Source: Nocardioides sp. Root1257 (GTDB taxonomy: Bacteria; Actinomycetota; Actinomycetes; Propionibacteriales; Nocardioidaceae). Taken from it: a stretch of DNA of 64,000 bases. The position numbers and the translations under genes were made by a program. Each line of letters begins with the position of its first letter. Positions within the stretch are counted from its first letter, which is position 1. Location of the stretch: assembly GCF_001425175.1 (NCBI RefSeq), contig NZ_LMDV01000011.1, positions 188,218 to 252,217 of the forward strand. Direction: 5' to 3'. Below the pieces are notes generated by a model that saw nothing but the letters and a program-made list of their open reading frames with translations, had not been told where the DNA came from and did not search any database. This document shows positions 25,081 through 33,519 of this stretch, in pieces.

Positions 25081-25859
25081 GGCGCGGTCCCCTTCGCCCA
25101 AGGGGTGATGCTCTTCCCGATCCAGCCGATCGCGAGGTAGGCCAGGCCTGACACCAGCGCGCAGCCGAGCCCGAGCGACCAGGCCAGCGCCGTCTCGCGG
25201 TTGTTCTGGGCCAGGTAGAGCGACGGACCGACGCCGATCTCGAGGTGCTTGTCGAACCACTCGCCCAGGAGCGCGCCGAGGTACGCCGCCGGCGCCGCGA
25301 TCTGCAAGGTGGCGAAGAGCGCGGGCAGGGCGGACACGAGGCGCACCCGGCGGAGCTGCTGGACCCGCCCGCCGCCGTACACCTCGACGACGTCGAGGCT
25401 CGCCTGGTCGACGTTGCGGAAGCCGAGCACCGCACCGACCACCGTGGTGAAGATGACCGAGATCGCGGCCAGGTCGATGGCGGTGGGGGACGTGCCGCCC
25501 TTGACCGGGATCTCGTGGGCGACGATCAGGATCGGCGCGAGCACCACGATCGGCAGGCAGTAGGTGATCACCGCGAACTGCATGACCACGGGCTCGAGGA
25601 AGGGCAGCAGCAGCACCAGCACGGCCAGCACGAGCGCGATGCTGACGCCCCAGGCGTAGCCCGTGGCGGCCTCCCGGAGGGTCACCGAGAAGATCTCGCG
25701 GTAGTAGTCGAAGCCGCGGTCGCGGAAGACGGCCAGGACGTCCGGGGGCGGCGGGACCTGCTTGGGCGTGAAGAACAGCTCGGCCAGGACCCACCACAGC
25801 GCGAGGACCGACACGATCCCGAGGGCACCCGGGACCAGGCGGCGCAGCCGGGCCGCCAT
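25077..25859 (-). CDS. ABC importer permease (NitT/TauT type), first
   Basis: The 260-aa protein starts at ATG 25859, overlapping the ATPase stop by one base. It has about six membrane helices and an EAA-like loop (EVYGGGRVQQLRRVRLVSALPALFATLQIA). Both permeases share the SsuC/TauC fold but differ clearly in sequence, so the pair is old rather than a recent duplication. It works with the neighbouring ATPase and lipoprotein as a nitrate/sulfonate/pyrimidine-precursor-type importer. Confidence 0.87.
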   Translation of the reverse strand: MAARLRRLVPGALGIVSVLALWWVLAELFFTPKQVPPPPDVLAVFRDRGFDYYREIFSVTLREAATGYAWGVSIALVLAVLVLLLPFLEPVVMQFAVITYCLPIVVLAPILIVAHEIPVKGGTSPTAIDLAAISVIFTTVVGAVLGFRNVDQASLDVVEVYGGGRVQQLRRVRLVSALPALFATLQIAAPAAYLGALLGEWFDKHLEIGVGPSLYLAQNNRETALAWSLGLGCALVSGLAYLAIGWIGKSITPWAKGTAP

Positions 25860-26695
25860 CAGTCGCCCATCGCGGCGCCGTCGGAGCCGAAGAGCAGCTC
25901 GGAGGCGTGGTCGTGCAGGGCGTGGAACTCCGGCGTGCGCATCATCTCCGGGGTGCGCGGGCGGGGCAGGTCGACGGCGATGACCTCCTTGACCCGACCC
26001 GGACGCGGGCTCATCACGGCGACCTGGTCGGAGAGGAAGATCGCCTCCGCGATGCCGTGGGTCACCATCAGCGTGGTCGCCGGCTTCTCGGTCCAGATCC
26101 GCAGCAGCTCCAGGTTGAGGCGCTGGCGGGTCATGTCGTCGAGCGCGCCGAAAGGCTCGTCGAGCAGCAGCACGCTGGGCTTCACGACCAGGGCGCGGGC
26201 GATCGAGACGCGCTGCCGCATGCCGCCCGAGAGCTGGGCGGGTCGCGACTTCTCGAAGCCCTCGAGACCGACGAGCTTGATCAGCTCCCGGACCAGCGCG
26301 TCGTCGGCCTTCTCTCCCGAGACCTGGAACGGCAGGCGGATGTTGGACTCGACGCTGCGCCACGGCAGCAGCGCGGAGTCCTGGAAGGCGATCCCGAGCT
26401 CGTGGTCGCGACGCAGCTCGGCCGGGGTCTTGCCGTCGACCAGCGCCCGGCCGCTGGTGGCGGTCTCCAGGCCCGCGAGGATGCGCAGGATCGTGGACTT
26501 GCCGCACCCGGACGGGCCGAGCAGCGACAGGAAGCTCCCGCGGTCGGTGTGGAGCGTGGCGTCCTGGAGGGCGGTGACCTGCCGCCGACCTGAGGAGAAG
26601 GTCTTGGTCAGGTCCTGGATGTGGATGCCGGTGCCGGAGGCGAGCTCGCCCTTGAGGGCGTGCTTGCCTCCGGCCGGCCTTGGTGCGTCGGTCAC
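25859..26695 (-). CDS. ABC importer ATP-binding protein (NitT/TauT type)
   Basis: The GTG at 26695 gives 278 aa. All ABC motifs are intact: Walker A GPSGCGKST, Q-loop FQDSALLPWRSVESN, signature LSGGMRQRVSIARAL, Walker B VLLLDEPFGALD and switch MVTHGIAEAIFLSD. The PWR segment after the Q-loop is typical of SsuB/TauB/NrtD ATPases. It energises uptake through the two permeases just downstream. The ~20 N-terminal residues before the domain are variable, so the true start could be slightly inside. Confidence 0.9.
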   Translation of the reverse strand: MTDAPRPAGGKHALKGELASGTGIHIQDLTKTFSSGRRQVTALQDATLHTDRGSFLSLLGPSGCGKSTILRILAGLETATSGRALVDGKTPAELRRDHELGIAFQDSALLPWRSVESNIRLPFQVSGEKADDALVRELIKLVGLEGFEKSRPAQLSGGMRQRVSIARALVVKPSVLLLDEPFGALDDMTRQRLNLELLRIWTEKPATTLMVTHGIAEAIFLSDQVAVMSPRPGRVKEVIAVDLPRPRTPEMMRTPEFHALHDHASELLFGSDGAAMGD

Positions 26696-26727
26696 GAGTC
26701 GCGCTTCTCGAAGCCTGCCGTCGAGCC

Positions 26728-27846
26728 TCAGCCCTTGAGGTCCGGGTTGTCGGCGTACACCTCGTCGACGAGGGAGCTGTCGAAGAGGTCGTCGGCGGTG
26801 ATGTCGATGCCGGCCTCCTTGATCGAGGCGATGTTGGCGTCGATCATCTCGGGGCTCATCGTGAACAGGCCGTTGGCCTTGGTCTCGTCGCTCTGGACGA
26901 GCAGCTCGCACTGCTGCTTGGACTGCTCGATCTCCTTGTCGAGCTCGAGCGGCGGGTCGATGTCCTTGCCGTAGTCGTCGACGGCGAGCTTGGCGCCCTC
27001 CTCGTAGCCCGTGTCTCCGTTGCAGGCGTCGGTCCAGCCCTGGATCTCGGCCTTGAGGAACGCCTTCACCTCGTCGGGGTTGTTCTTGATCATGTCGTCG
27101 GTCGTGATCACGGTCTCGGCGACGAACGGCAGCCCGTTGTCGGCGAACGGCAGGTCGACGGTGTCGAAGCCGTCGCCCTTCACCAGCAGCGACTCGTTGG
27201 TGAGGTAGGCGACGAGGCCGTCGATCTGCTTGTCCTCCAGGGGCGAGATGTCGAACGAGTTCGGCACGATCGTCAGGCAGCCCGGGTCGATGTCGTTGGC
27301 CTTGAGGAAGGCGTTGAACAGGCTGAGGTTCGGGTCCTGGACGCCGATCTTCTTGCCACACAGGTCTGCGGGCGTCGCGATGTTGCCCTTGTCGGCGAGC
27401 GACAGGATGCTGAACGGGTTCTTCTGGTACGTCGCGCCGACGATCTTCAGCGGGAAGCCCGAGTTGGCGACGGCGGCCGCGGTGGAGACCGCGTTGCTCA
27501 GCCCGAACTCCGCCTTGCCCGTGGCCACGATCTCCTCCTGGGCGACCGGCCCGGCGAGCAGGTTGACCGAGGAGAAGCCGGCGTCGGAGTAGTAGCCCTT
27601 CGAGTCGGCGATGAACTCGCCGGCGAACTCGGAGTTCTTGATCCAGGACAGCTGGACGCTGACGTCGCCGTAGTCCCCGCCCTCGGCTCCGGCGCTGGGG
27701 GAGGTGCCGTCGGACGACGAGCCCTCGGAGTCGGACCCGCACGCTGCGAGGGACAGCGTGGCGACGGCGAGGACGGCGGTGAGCTGGAGCGCGGTGCGTC
27801 GGGCACCCTTGCGCGACAACCGGCGCGACCGGAACGACAAGGTCAT
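26728..27846 (-). CDS. ABC importer substrate-binding lipoprotein (NMT1/THI5-like)
   Basis: The 372-aa protein has a signal peptide with a twin-basic start and lipobox LAAC, then a Ser/Gly/Asp linker. The mature domain has an NMT1/THI5-like fold (SVQLSWIKNSEFAGEFIADSKGYYSDAGF ... LLAGPVAQEEIVATGKAEFG). In this family ligands include hydroxymethylpyrimidine, riboflavin precursors, sulfonates and other small N- or S-compounds. No thiamine or flavin riboswitch was found upstream. Proximity to the purine-catabolism island allows a nitrogenous ligand, but helR lies between them. It is the first gene of the importer operon, with a palindrome at 27938-27955 about 92 bp upstream. Confidence 0.85.
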   Translation of the reverse strand: MTLSFRSRRLSRKGARRTALQLTAVLAVATLSLAACGSDSEGSSSDGTSPSAGAEGGDYGDVSVQLSWIKNSEFAGEFIADSKGYYSDAGFSSVNLLAGPVAQEEIVATGKAEFGLSNAVSTAAAVANSGFPLKIVGATYQKNPFSILSLADKGNIATPADLCGKKIGVQDPNLSLFNAFLKANDIDPGCLTIVPNSFDISPLEDKQIDGLVAYLTNESLLVKGDGFDTVDLPFADNGLPFVAETVITTDDMIKNNPDEVKAFLKAEIQGWTDACNGDTGYEEGAKLAVDDYGKDIDPPLELDKEIEQSKQQCELLVQSDETKANGLFTMSPEMIDANIASIKEAGIDITADDLFDSSLVDEVYADNPDLKG

Positions 27847-27937
27847 GGGGCTTCTCCTAGGTACGGCGGATCACGGGTGTCCGAGACGGCCCGAACGTAG
27901 GAGCGCCACGTTGCCGGACTTCGCGGCCGACGTAACG

Positions 27938-27955
27938 CGAGCGTTAAAACGCTCG
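27938..27955. promoter_or_regulatory. Palindrome upstream of the ABC importer operon
   Basis: CGAGCGTT-AA-AACGCTCG is a perfect 8+8 inverted repeat, 92 bp before the binding-protein start. It is an operator candidate. The flanking GTAAC (27932-27936) and GTTTC (27955-27959) are suggestive of nitrogen-regulator half sites, but the spacing does not fit a full GlnR box. Confidence 0.45.
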
Positions 27956-27995
27956 TTTCACCGGGCCTCGCTGAGGAAAAGTCCGACTCGCCGGC

Positions 27996-28081
27996 TGCGG
28001 GTTTCACCGGCTGGCCGCCGAATCCGGCACGACGCGCCGGGTGGGTACGGCGTGTCGTGCGGGTTTCACCGGCTGGCCGCC
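27996..28081. repeat. Duplicated 24-bp and 13-bp intergenic repeats
   Basis: A perfect 24-bp direct repeat (core TTTCACCGGCTGGCCGCC) occupies 27996-28019 and 28058-28081. GTACGGCGTGTCG occurs at 28045-28057 and again at 28089-28101, so a ~62-bp and a ~44-bp spacing interleave. The block fills the space between the helR stop and the importer leader and is not part of any gene I can support. Confidence 0.8.
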
Positions 28082-28106
28082 AAACCCCGTACGGCGTGTC
28101 GCGCGT

Positions 28107-30296
28107 TCAGGCGGTGGTCAGGACCACCAGCTGCTGGGTCGCCCGCGTCATCGCGACGTAGTGGTCGACGGCCCCTTCGATGCCGGTGCCGAAGCTCGTA
28201 GGGTCGATGAGCACGACGAGGTCGAACTCGAGGCCCTTGGACAGCTCCGGGGTCAGCGACCGCACCCGCGCGGTCCCCGGGACCGCTGCGCCGTCGGTGC
28301 TGATGACGCAGGCGATGCCGTCGGCGTTTGCGGCGAGCCACGTCTCGAGGACCTGCTCGAGGTCGGAGGCCGGGCCGTGGCCGACGGGGAGGCCGCTGCT
28401 GCGGATCGAGGTCGGCACGTTCGCGTCGGGCAGGGCGGCCCGGATGACCGGCTCCGCTTCGGTCATCACCTCGGCCGGCGTGCGGTAGTTGATGCTCAGC
28501 GACGCGATCTCGACGTGCTCGAGGCCGATCCGCTGCAGCCGCTCCTCCCACGTCTCGGTGAAGCCGTGCCGGGCCTGGGCGCGGTCGCCGACGATGGTGA
28601 GGCTCCGCGACGGGCAGCGCGCCAGCAGCATCTGCCACTCGGCGTCGGTCAGCTCCTGCGCCTCGTCGACGACCACGTGCGCGAACGGCCCGTCGAGCGG
28701 GTCGGTCTCCACGGTGCGGAGGCCGCTCTCGTCGACGAGTGCGTCGCGCAGGCCGTCCTGGCGCAGGCTCGTGACGATGCCGCCGTCGTCGTCAGCGGCG
28801 ATGAGGTGGTCGACCACGTCGGCCATCTGCTCGCGCTGGGCGGCGATGTCGGCTGCGCGCTCGCGCCGGATCCGCGACGTCTCCGGGTCGCCCAGCCGAC
28901 GGCGGGCCGCGTCGAGCAGCGGCAGGTCCGAGACGGTCCAGGCCTGCGGATCGTCGCGCTGGAGGGCGCTCACTTCCTCGGGCTCGAGCCAGGGCGCGCA
29001 CCGACGCAGGTAGGCCGGCACGTCCCACAGGTCGCCGACCAGGTCGGTCGGCTCGAGCAGCGGCCAGGCGCGGGTCAGCGTCGAGCGCAGCCCGGTGTGC
29101 TGGTTGAGCGCCCGGCGGACCTGGTCGTGGGTGGCGTCGGCGCCGTCGAGGTCGTCGTACTTCTCGAGGAGGATCGTGACGAGCTCCTCCCAGACGTCGT
29201 CGCGAGCCTCGTTGTGGGGCGTGCCGGCGACCGCGTCGAAGGCGTCGCGCCAGTCGTCGGTGCTCAGCCACAGGTCGGCGTACGCCGTGTCCACCTCCAT
29301 GCCCTCGGTCGGCGGCTCCTCGTAGAGCCCGACCGCCGGCTCGATCGCCCGCACCATCGCCGCGGTCGCCTTCAGCCGGGCGATCGCAGGGTCCGGCTCC
29401 GGCGGGACGGTCCCGGTGACGGGGACGAGGTCGCGCAGCGTGCAGGTCTGCACGCCCTCCTCGCCCAGGCTGGGGAGCACGTCGCCGACGTACGACAGGT
29501 AGGGCTGGTGCGGTCCGACGAACAGCACGCCACCCCGTCGGTGGCCGAGGCGCGGGTCGGCGTAGAGGAGGTACGCCGTGCGGTGCAGCGCGACGACCGT
29601 CTTGCCGGTGCCCGGGCCGCCGTCGACCACCAGCGCGCCGCGCGACCCGGCGCGGATGATGGCGTCCTGGTCGGACTGGATGGTGCCGAGCACGTCGCGC
29701 ATCCGCGACGAGCGGCTGCCCCCCAGGCTCGCGATGAACGCCGACTGGTCGTCGAGCGCGGCGGCGTGCCCGTCGAGGCCGTCGAGGCCGTCGTCGGTGA
29801 ACACCTCGTCCCAGTAGTCGCTGATCCGGCCGCGGGTCCAGCGGTAGCGGCGTCGGCTCGCCAACCCCATCGGGTGCGCGTGGGTGGCGCCGAAGAACGG
29901 CTCGGCGACCGGCGAGCGCCAGTCGACGAGCAGCCGGCGACCGGTGCTGTCGGTGAGACCGAGCCGACCGACGTACACCGCCTCGCCGTCCTCGCTGACC
30001 ACGTGCCCGAGGCAGAGGTCGAGCCCGAAGCGGCGCAGCGTGCGCAGGCGGGCCGTCAGCCGGTGCACCTCCTGGTCGCGGTCCAGGGCCACCTGGCCGG
30101 CTCCTCCGGCCTCGCCGTCGCGGGCGCCCTCGGGCGCGCCGGGGTCGCGGCGGGCCGTGTCGAGGCGTTCGGAGAGGTCCGCGATCGACCTGGCGAGCGA
30201 GTCCGCGATGGCCGCGAAGTGCTCCTCGTCGGCCGCGATCAGGCGGGGGTCGGCCTTGGCGGCGAGGTCGTCGGGCAGGGCGAAGGCGCTGGTCAC
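28107..30296 (-). CDS. helR: RNA polymerase-recycling ATPase HelR (HelD family), rifamycin protection
   Basis: The 729-aa protein begins at GTG 30296 and reads as a superfamily 1 helicase-like ATPase of the HelD/HelR group. A charged N-terminal coiled-coil arm lies at about residues 10-85. Walker A is GGPGTGKT, the DEAQ-type Walker B is VVVDEAQELT, and SINYRTPAEV and YVAMTRATQQLVVL form motifs IV-VI. Length and domain order match actinobacterial HelR. Known family members dissociate stalled or rifamycin-bound RNA polymerase and confer rifamycin tolerance. The call is strongly supported by a rifamycin-associated element in its leader. No Shine-Dalgarno precedes the GTG, so initiation may rely on leader structure. 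Confidence 0.9.
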   Translation of the reverse strand: MTSAFALPDDLAAKADPRLIAADEEHFAAIADSLARSIADLSERLDTARRDPGAPEGARDGEAGGAGQVALDRDQEVHRLTARLRTLRRFGLDLCLGHVVSEDGEAVYVGRLGLTDSTGRRLLVDWRSPVAEPFFGATHAHPMGLASRRRYRWTRGRISDYWDEVFTDDGLDGLDGHAAALDDQSAFIASLGGSRSSRMRDVLGTIQSDQDAIIRAGSRGALVVDGGPGTGKTVVALHRTAYLLYADPRLGHRRGGVLFVGPHQPYLSYVGDVLPSLGEEGVQTCTLRDLVPVTGTVPPEPDPAIARLKATAAMVRAIEPAVGLYEEPPTEGMEVDTAYADLWLSTDDWRDAFDAVAGTPHNEARDDVWEELVTILLEKYDDLDGADATHDQVRRALNQHTGLRSTLTRAWPLLEPTDLVGDLWDVPAYLRRCAPWLEPEEVSALQRDDPQAWTVSDLPLLDAARRRLGDPETSRIRRERAADIAAQREQMADVVDHLIAADDDGGIVTSLRQDGLRDALVDESGLRTVETDPLDGPFAHVVVDEAQELTDAEWQMLLARCPSRSLTIVGDRAQARHGFTETWEERLQRIGLEHVEIASLSINYRTPAEVMTEAEPVIRAALPDANVPTSIRSSGLPVGHGPASDLEQVLETWLAANADGIACVISTDGAAVPGTARVRSLTPELSKGLEFDLVVLIDPTSFGTGIEGAVDHYVAMTRATQQLVVLTTA

Positions 30297-30320
30297 GACA
30301 GGAGATTCTGGGGGCTCCCC

Positions 30321-30339
30321 GGGGCCTTGCCGCAAGCCC
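30321..30339 (-). promoter_or_regulatory. Rifamycin-associated element (RAE) of helR
   Basis: On the minus strand this reads GGGCTTGCGGCAAGGCCCC, matching the published RAE consensus for rifamycin-inducible actinobacterial genes essentially base for base. It lies 24 bp upstream of the helR start and just downstream of a -10-like TATAGC at 30353-30348, so it overlaps or follows the predicted transcription start. Consensus is recalled from the literature, not searched. Confidence 0.85.
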
Positions 30340-30347
30340 GGGGGTCG

Positions 30348-30353
30348 GCTATA
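30348..30353 (-). promoter_or_regulatory. Probable -10 of helR
   Basis: TATAGC on the minus strand lies 8 bp upstream of the rifamycin-associated element. No strong -35 is evident at 16-18 bp, consistent with an inducible promoter. Confidence 0.4.
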
Positions 30354-30369
30354 CCTTGGAAGGGAGGGG

Positions 30370-30837
30370 TCAGTAGTCGACCCGGTCGGGCTTCTTGAGC
30401 CAGGCGTCGAACGGCGCGAACGAGTCGGCGTGCCGACCGGCGTGCACGATGGTGGGCCAGGTCGCCCGGTCCCGCGCGAAGAGCTCGTAGAACTCGCGGT
30501 CGTCGAAGCCTCCGCGTGCGGCGTCGTGGCGGTCGGCGGCGTAGACGACCCGGTCGAGGCGGGCCCACAAGGCTGCGGAGACGCACAGCGGGCAGGGCTC
30601 GCACGACGTGTAGAGCACGCAGCCGGCCAGCGAGAAGTCCCCGAGGTCGGCGCAGGCGGCGCGGATCGCGAGCACCTCGGCGTGCGCAGTCGGGTCGTTG
30701 TCGCGGGTGACGCGGTTCTGACCCGTCGCGATCAGGGCGCCGTCGCGGACGATCACGGCGCCGAAGGGGCCACCACCCTCGGCGACGTTGGCCACGGCGA
30801 GGTCGAGGGCGCGGGCGAGCCAGGGTTCGTCGGTCAT
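30370..30837 (-). CDS. guaD: Guanine deaminase (CDA-fold, GuaD type)
   Basis: The 155-aa protein belongs to the cytidine/deoxycytidylate deaminase fold. Zinc ligands are visible in DPTAHAEVLAI (His with catalytic Glu) and TSCEPCPLC (PCxxC). It has the length and C-terminal FAPFDAW...Y ending typical of Bacillus-type guanine deaminase. It converts guanine to xanthine, the substrate of the xanthine dehydrogenase encoded just upstream (ATGA overlap), which supports GuaD over tRNA adenosine deaminase TadA. It is the last gene of the purine island. Confidence 0.87.
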   Translation of the reverse strand: MTDEPWLARALDLAVANVAEGGGPFGAVIVRDGALIATGQNRVTRDNDPTAHAEVLAIRAACADLGDFSLAGCVLYTSCEPCPLCVSAALWARLDRVVYAADRHDAARGGFDDREFYELFARDRATWPTIVHAGRHADSFAPFDAWLKKPDRVDY

Positions 30838-33425
30838 CGGGTCTCCTGTGCTAGTCGCCAGAGCCGGTCCCGGCTCATCGGCAGCTCGTAGGGGCGGACG
30901 CCGAGGGCATCGCGCACGGCGTTGGCGATCGCCGGGGCGACCGGGTTGTACGGCGCCTCGCTCATCGACTTCGCGCCACGCGGGCCGAGCTCGTCGTACG
31001 TGTCGGCGAAGAGCACCTCGGTCGGCGGGACGTCCGCGATCTGCGGCACCCGGTAGTGGCGGAACGCCCGGGTCACGACCTCGCCGTCGCGGACGAGCAG
31101 CTCCTCCTGCAGCGCGCTGCCGAGGCCCTGCGCGACGCCGCCCTCGACCTGCCCGCGCAGCTGCTCGGGATTGATGACGCGGCCGGCGTCGACGGCGTGC
31201 ACCGAGCGCAGCACCCGCAGCTCGCCGGTCACCGGGTCGACGGCGACCCGCACGCCGTGCACGTTGAACGCGACGGATCGGGGGGTCCCGGAGTGCCGGC
31301 CGGTGCACGAGAGCGGCGGCTCGCCACCGGCGTCCAGGGCCGACCGCAGCTCGCGGGCCGCCTGCGCGACGGCCATCCCGGCGACCACCGAGCCGGTCGA
31401 GCCGAAGGCGCCCGTGTCGTACGCCGCCGCGTCGGTGTCGGAGGAGTGAAGCCGGATGCGGGCGGGGTCGACGCCGAGCTCCTCGGCGACGATCTGGACG
31501 TGCACGGTCGCGGTGCCGTTGCCGAACTCCGCGCTGCCGACGCCGACCGTGACCGTGCCGTCGTCGTCGTCGTCGATCGCGACCGTCGCCTCGCTGTGGT
31601 GCCCGCGCGGGGGGATGGTGGCGATCATCGAGGCCGCCATGCCCTCGCCGACCGCCCAGCCCTCCGGCGCCTCCTCGCCTACGGTGGCGAGCGCCTGCTC
31701 GACGAGGTCGAGGCACTGGTCGAGGCCGTAGCTGCCGAAGACCAGGTCGATGTCGGGGGCGTCGTTGACGACGAAGTCGTCGCCGGGGCGCACGACGTTG
31801 CGACGCCGCAGCTCGACGGGGGAGAGGCCGAGCTCTCGGGCCAGGTCGTCGAGGGCCGACTCGATCGCGAAGATGACCTGGCCCAGGCCGTAGCCGCGGA
31901 ACGCTCCCGACGGCACGTTGTTGGTGTAGACGGCCTCGGCGTCGACGCGCTTGTTGGCGCAGCGGTAGAGCGCGACGGACTCGTGGCAGCCGTGGAAGAG
32001 CACCCCGATCGAGTGGTTGCCGTAGGCGCCGGCGTCGCTGAGGACGTCGACGACCAGCGCGGTGAGGACGCCGTCGGCATCGGCCGCCGCCGTCACCGAG
32101 ATCCGCATCGGGTGCCGGCAGGGCGCCAGGGTGAACTGCTGCTCGCGGGTCAGCTCGAGCTGCACGGGTTCGCCGATCGTGAGCACGGCGAGGGCGACCA
32201 GGTCCTCGACCAGCATCTCCTGCTTGCCGCCGAAGCCGCCGCCGACGCGACCCGCGACCACGCGCACCCGGTCGGGCTCGAGGCCGAGCACGTGCGCGAG
32301 CTCGTCGCGCACCAGGAACGGCACCTGGGTGCTGCTGCGGACCACCAGGCGCCCGTCCTCGTCGATCCACCCGCGCGCACCGTGGGTCTCCATCGCGGCG
32401 TGGGTGACGCGCGCCGTCCGCCACGTCCCGCTGACCGTCGCGGCCGCGGTGGCCAGCCCGGCGGCGACGTCCCCGACCTCGCCGTGGGTCTGGGCCACCA
32501 CGTTGCGGCGGGTCTCGGCGATCCGGGACTCGGGGCCCTTGTCGGCGTGCAGCAGCGGTGCGCCCGACGCGCGGGCGGCCTCGGGGTCGAGGACGGCCGG
32601 CAGCACGTCGTACTCGATCTCGACCAGTGCCGCCGCGAGCTGCGCCTCGCGCACGGACCCGGCGACGACGGCGGCCACGCGCTGTCCCCGGTAGCGGACG
32701 ACGTCGTCGAGCATCCGGGTGTCGTCGGGGTCGTCGAGGCGGCTCTCGTGGCGAGCCGTGGAGTAGAGGACGTCGGGGACGTCGAGGTGCGTGAGGACGA
32801 GGCGTACGCCGGGGGCCGCCTCCGCCCTGCTGGTGTCGATGCGGGTGATCCGGGCGTGGGCGTGCGGGCTCTGCACCAGCGCCATGTGGAGCACGCCGGT
32901 CGCGGGCAGGTCGAGCGTGTAGGCCTCCGTGCCGGTGACGACGCGCGGCGCGGCAGGGGCGCCGAGCGACGCCCCGAAGGCCGCGCCGTCGGCGGTCGCC
33001 GGCCCCACGTTGACGCGCCCGGCCAGCGCGTCGCGGATCGAGCGGTAGCCGGTGCAGCGGCACAGGTTGCCCTTGAAGCAGCGCTCGACATCGGCCCCCT
33101 CCGGTGCACCGGCGGCGGTCATCACGAACCCGGCCGTGCAGAAGCCGCACTGGAAGCCGGCGGCATCGGCGAACGCCTGCTGCACCGGGTGCGGGTCCTC
33201 GGGGGTGCCGAGCCCGGCCAGGGTGGTCACGTCGTGCTCGAGCGCCCGTGCCGCCGGGTAGAGGCAGGAGTGCACCGGCGCGCCGTCCACGTGCACCGTG
33301 CAGGCGCCGCAGTCGCCGGCGTCGCAGCCCTTCTTCACGTCGAGGCGACCGGCGTCGCGCAGGAACGTCCGCAGGCACTGGCCCGGCGCGGGGGTGCTCT
33401 CGGCCGGCTCGCCGTTGATCCTCAT
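30834..33425 (-). CDS. Xanthine dehydrogenase, fused [2Fe-2S] and molybdopterin subunits
   Basis: From the ATG at 33425 the protein is 863 aa. Residues ~1-150 are a ferredoxin-like [2Fe-2S] domain (GCDAGDCGAC...HSC) plus the second cluster domain (QCGFC ... GNLCRC). Residues ~165-863 are the molybdopterin domain, with GGGFGGKQ, SGAFRGYG and GAKSMSEAP near the C-terminus. The usual XdhA/XdhB division is rearranged: Fe-S is fused to Mo, while FAD is a separate gene upstream. It oxidises hypoxanthine and xanthine to urate. No XdhC-type sulfuration chaperone is seen nearby. The last four bases overlap guaD. Confidence 0.88.
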   Translation of the reverse strand: MRINGEPAESTPAPGQCLRTFLRDAGRLDVKKGCDAGDCGACTVHVDGAPVHSCLYPAARALEHDVTTLAGLGTPEDPHPVQQAFADAAGFQCGFCTAGFVMTAAGAPEGADVERCFKGNLCRCTGYRSIRDALAGRVNVGPATADGAAFGASLGAPAAPRVVTGTEAYTLDLPATGVLHMALVQSPHAHARITRIDTSRAEAAPGVRLVLTHLDVPDVLYSTARHESRLDDPDDTRMLDDVVRYRGQRVAAVVAGSVREAQLAAALVEIEYDVLPAVLDPEAARASGAPLLHADKGPESRIAETRRNVVAQTHGEVGDVAAGLATAAATVSGTWRTARVTHAAMETHGARGWIDEDGRLVVRSSTQVPFLVRDELAHVLGLEPDRVRVVAGRVGGGFGGKQEMLVEDLVALAVLTIGEPVQLELTREQQFTLAPCRHPMRISVTAAADADGVLTALVVDVLSDAGAYGNHSIGVLFHGCHESVALYRCANKRVDAEAVYTNNVPSGAFRGYGLGQVIFAIESALDDLARELGLSPVELRRRNVVRPGDDFVVNDAPDIDLVFGSYGLDQCLDLVEQALATVGEEAPEGWAVGEGMAASMIATIPPRGHHSEATVAIDDDDDGTVTVGVGSAEFGNGTATVHVQIVAEELGVDPARIRLHSSDTDAAAYDTGAFGSTGSVVAGMAVAQAARELRSALDAGGEPPLSCTGRHSGTPRSVAFNVHGVRVAVDPVTGELRVLRSVHAVDAGRVINPEQLRGQVEGGVAQGLGSALQEELLVRDGEVVTRAFRHYRVPQIADVPPTEVLFADTYDELGPRGAKSMSEAPYNPVAPAIANAVRDALGVRPYELPMSRDRLWRLAQETR

Positions 33426-33442
33426 GGTCGCCACCGGGCGGC

Positions 33443-33499
33443 GGTGAGCAGGCAACCGAATCGGCGGCGGCCTCGGGCGGAAACGGTTGCTGGCTCACC
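33443..33499 (-). terminator. Imperfect hairpin between FAD-subunit gene and xdh
   Basis: GGTGAGCAGGCAACCG (33443-33458) and CGGTTGCTGGCTCACC (33484-33499) pair over 16 positions with two central mismatches and a 25-nt loop. It lies 21 bp after the FAD-subunit stop and 18 bp before the xdh start. It may attenuate read-through or stabilise the upstream mRNA. Confidence 0.45.
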
Positions 33500-33519
33500 G
33501 CTCCCCGGCGTACGCGCGC

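Noticed and set aside
27847..28106. Thiamine, flavin or purine riboswitch before the NMT1/THI5-like importer
   Set aside because: No TPP, FMN or purine aptamer core was recognisable on the minus strand. Only repeats and a palindrome are present, so the ligand cannot be inferred this way.
30370..30837. tRNA adenosine deaminase TadA
   Set aside because: Length, C-terminal features and overlap with xanthine dehydrogenase fit guanine deaminase better.
30370..33498. Very long open frames in alternative phases (also 19361-21964, 6064-7449, 49482-51293, 63107-63949)
   Set aside because: They are Arg/Gly/Pro-rich shadows of well-supported genes on the other strand or frame. High GC removes stop codons, and none shows a recognisable domain.
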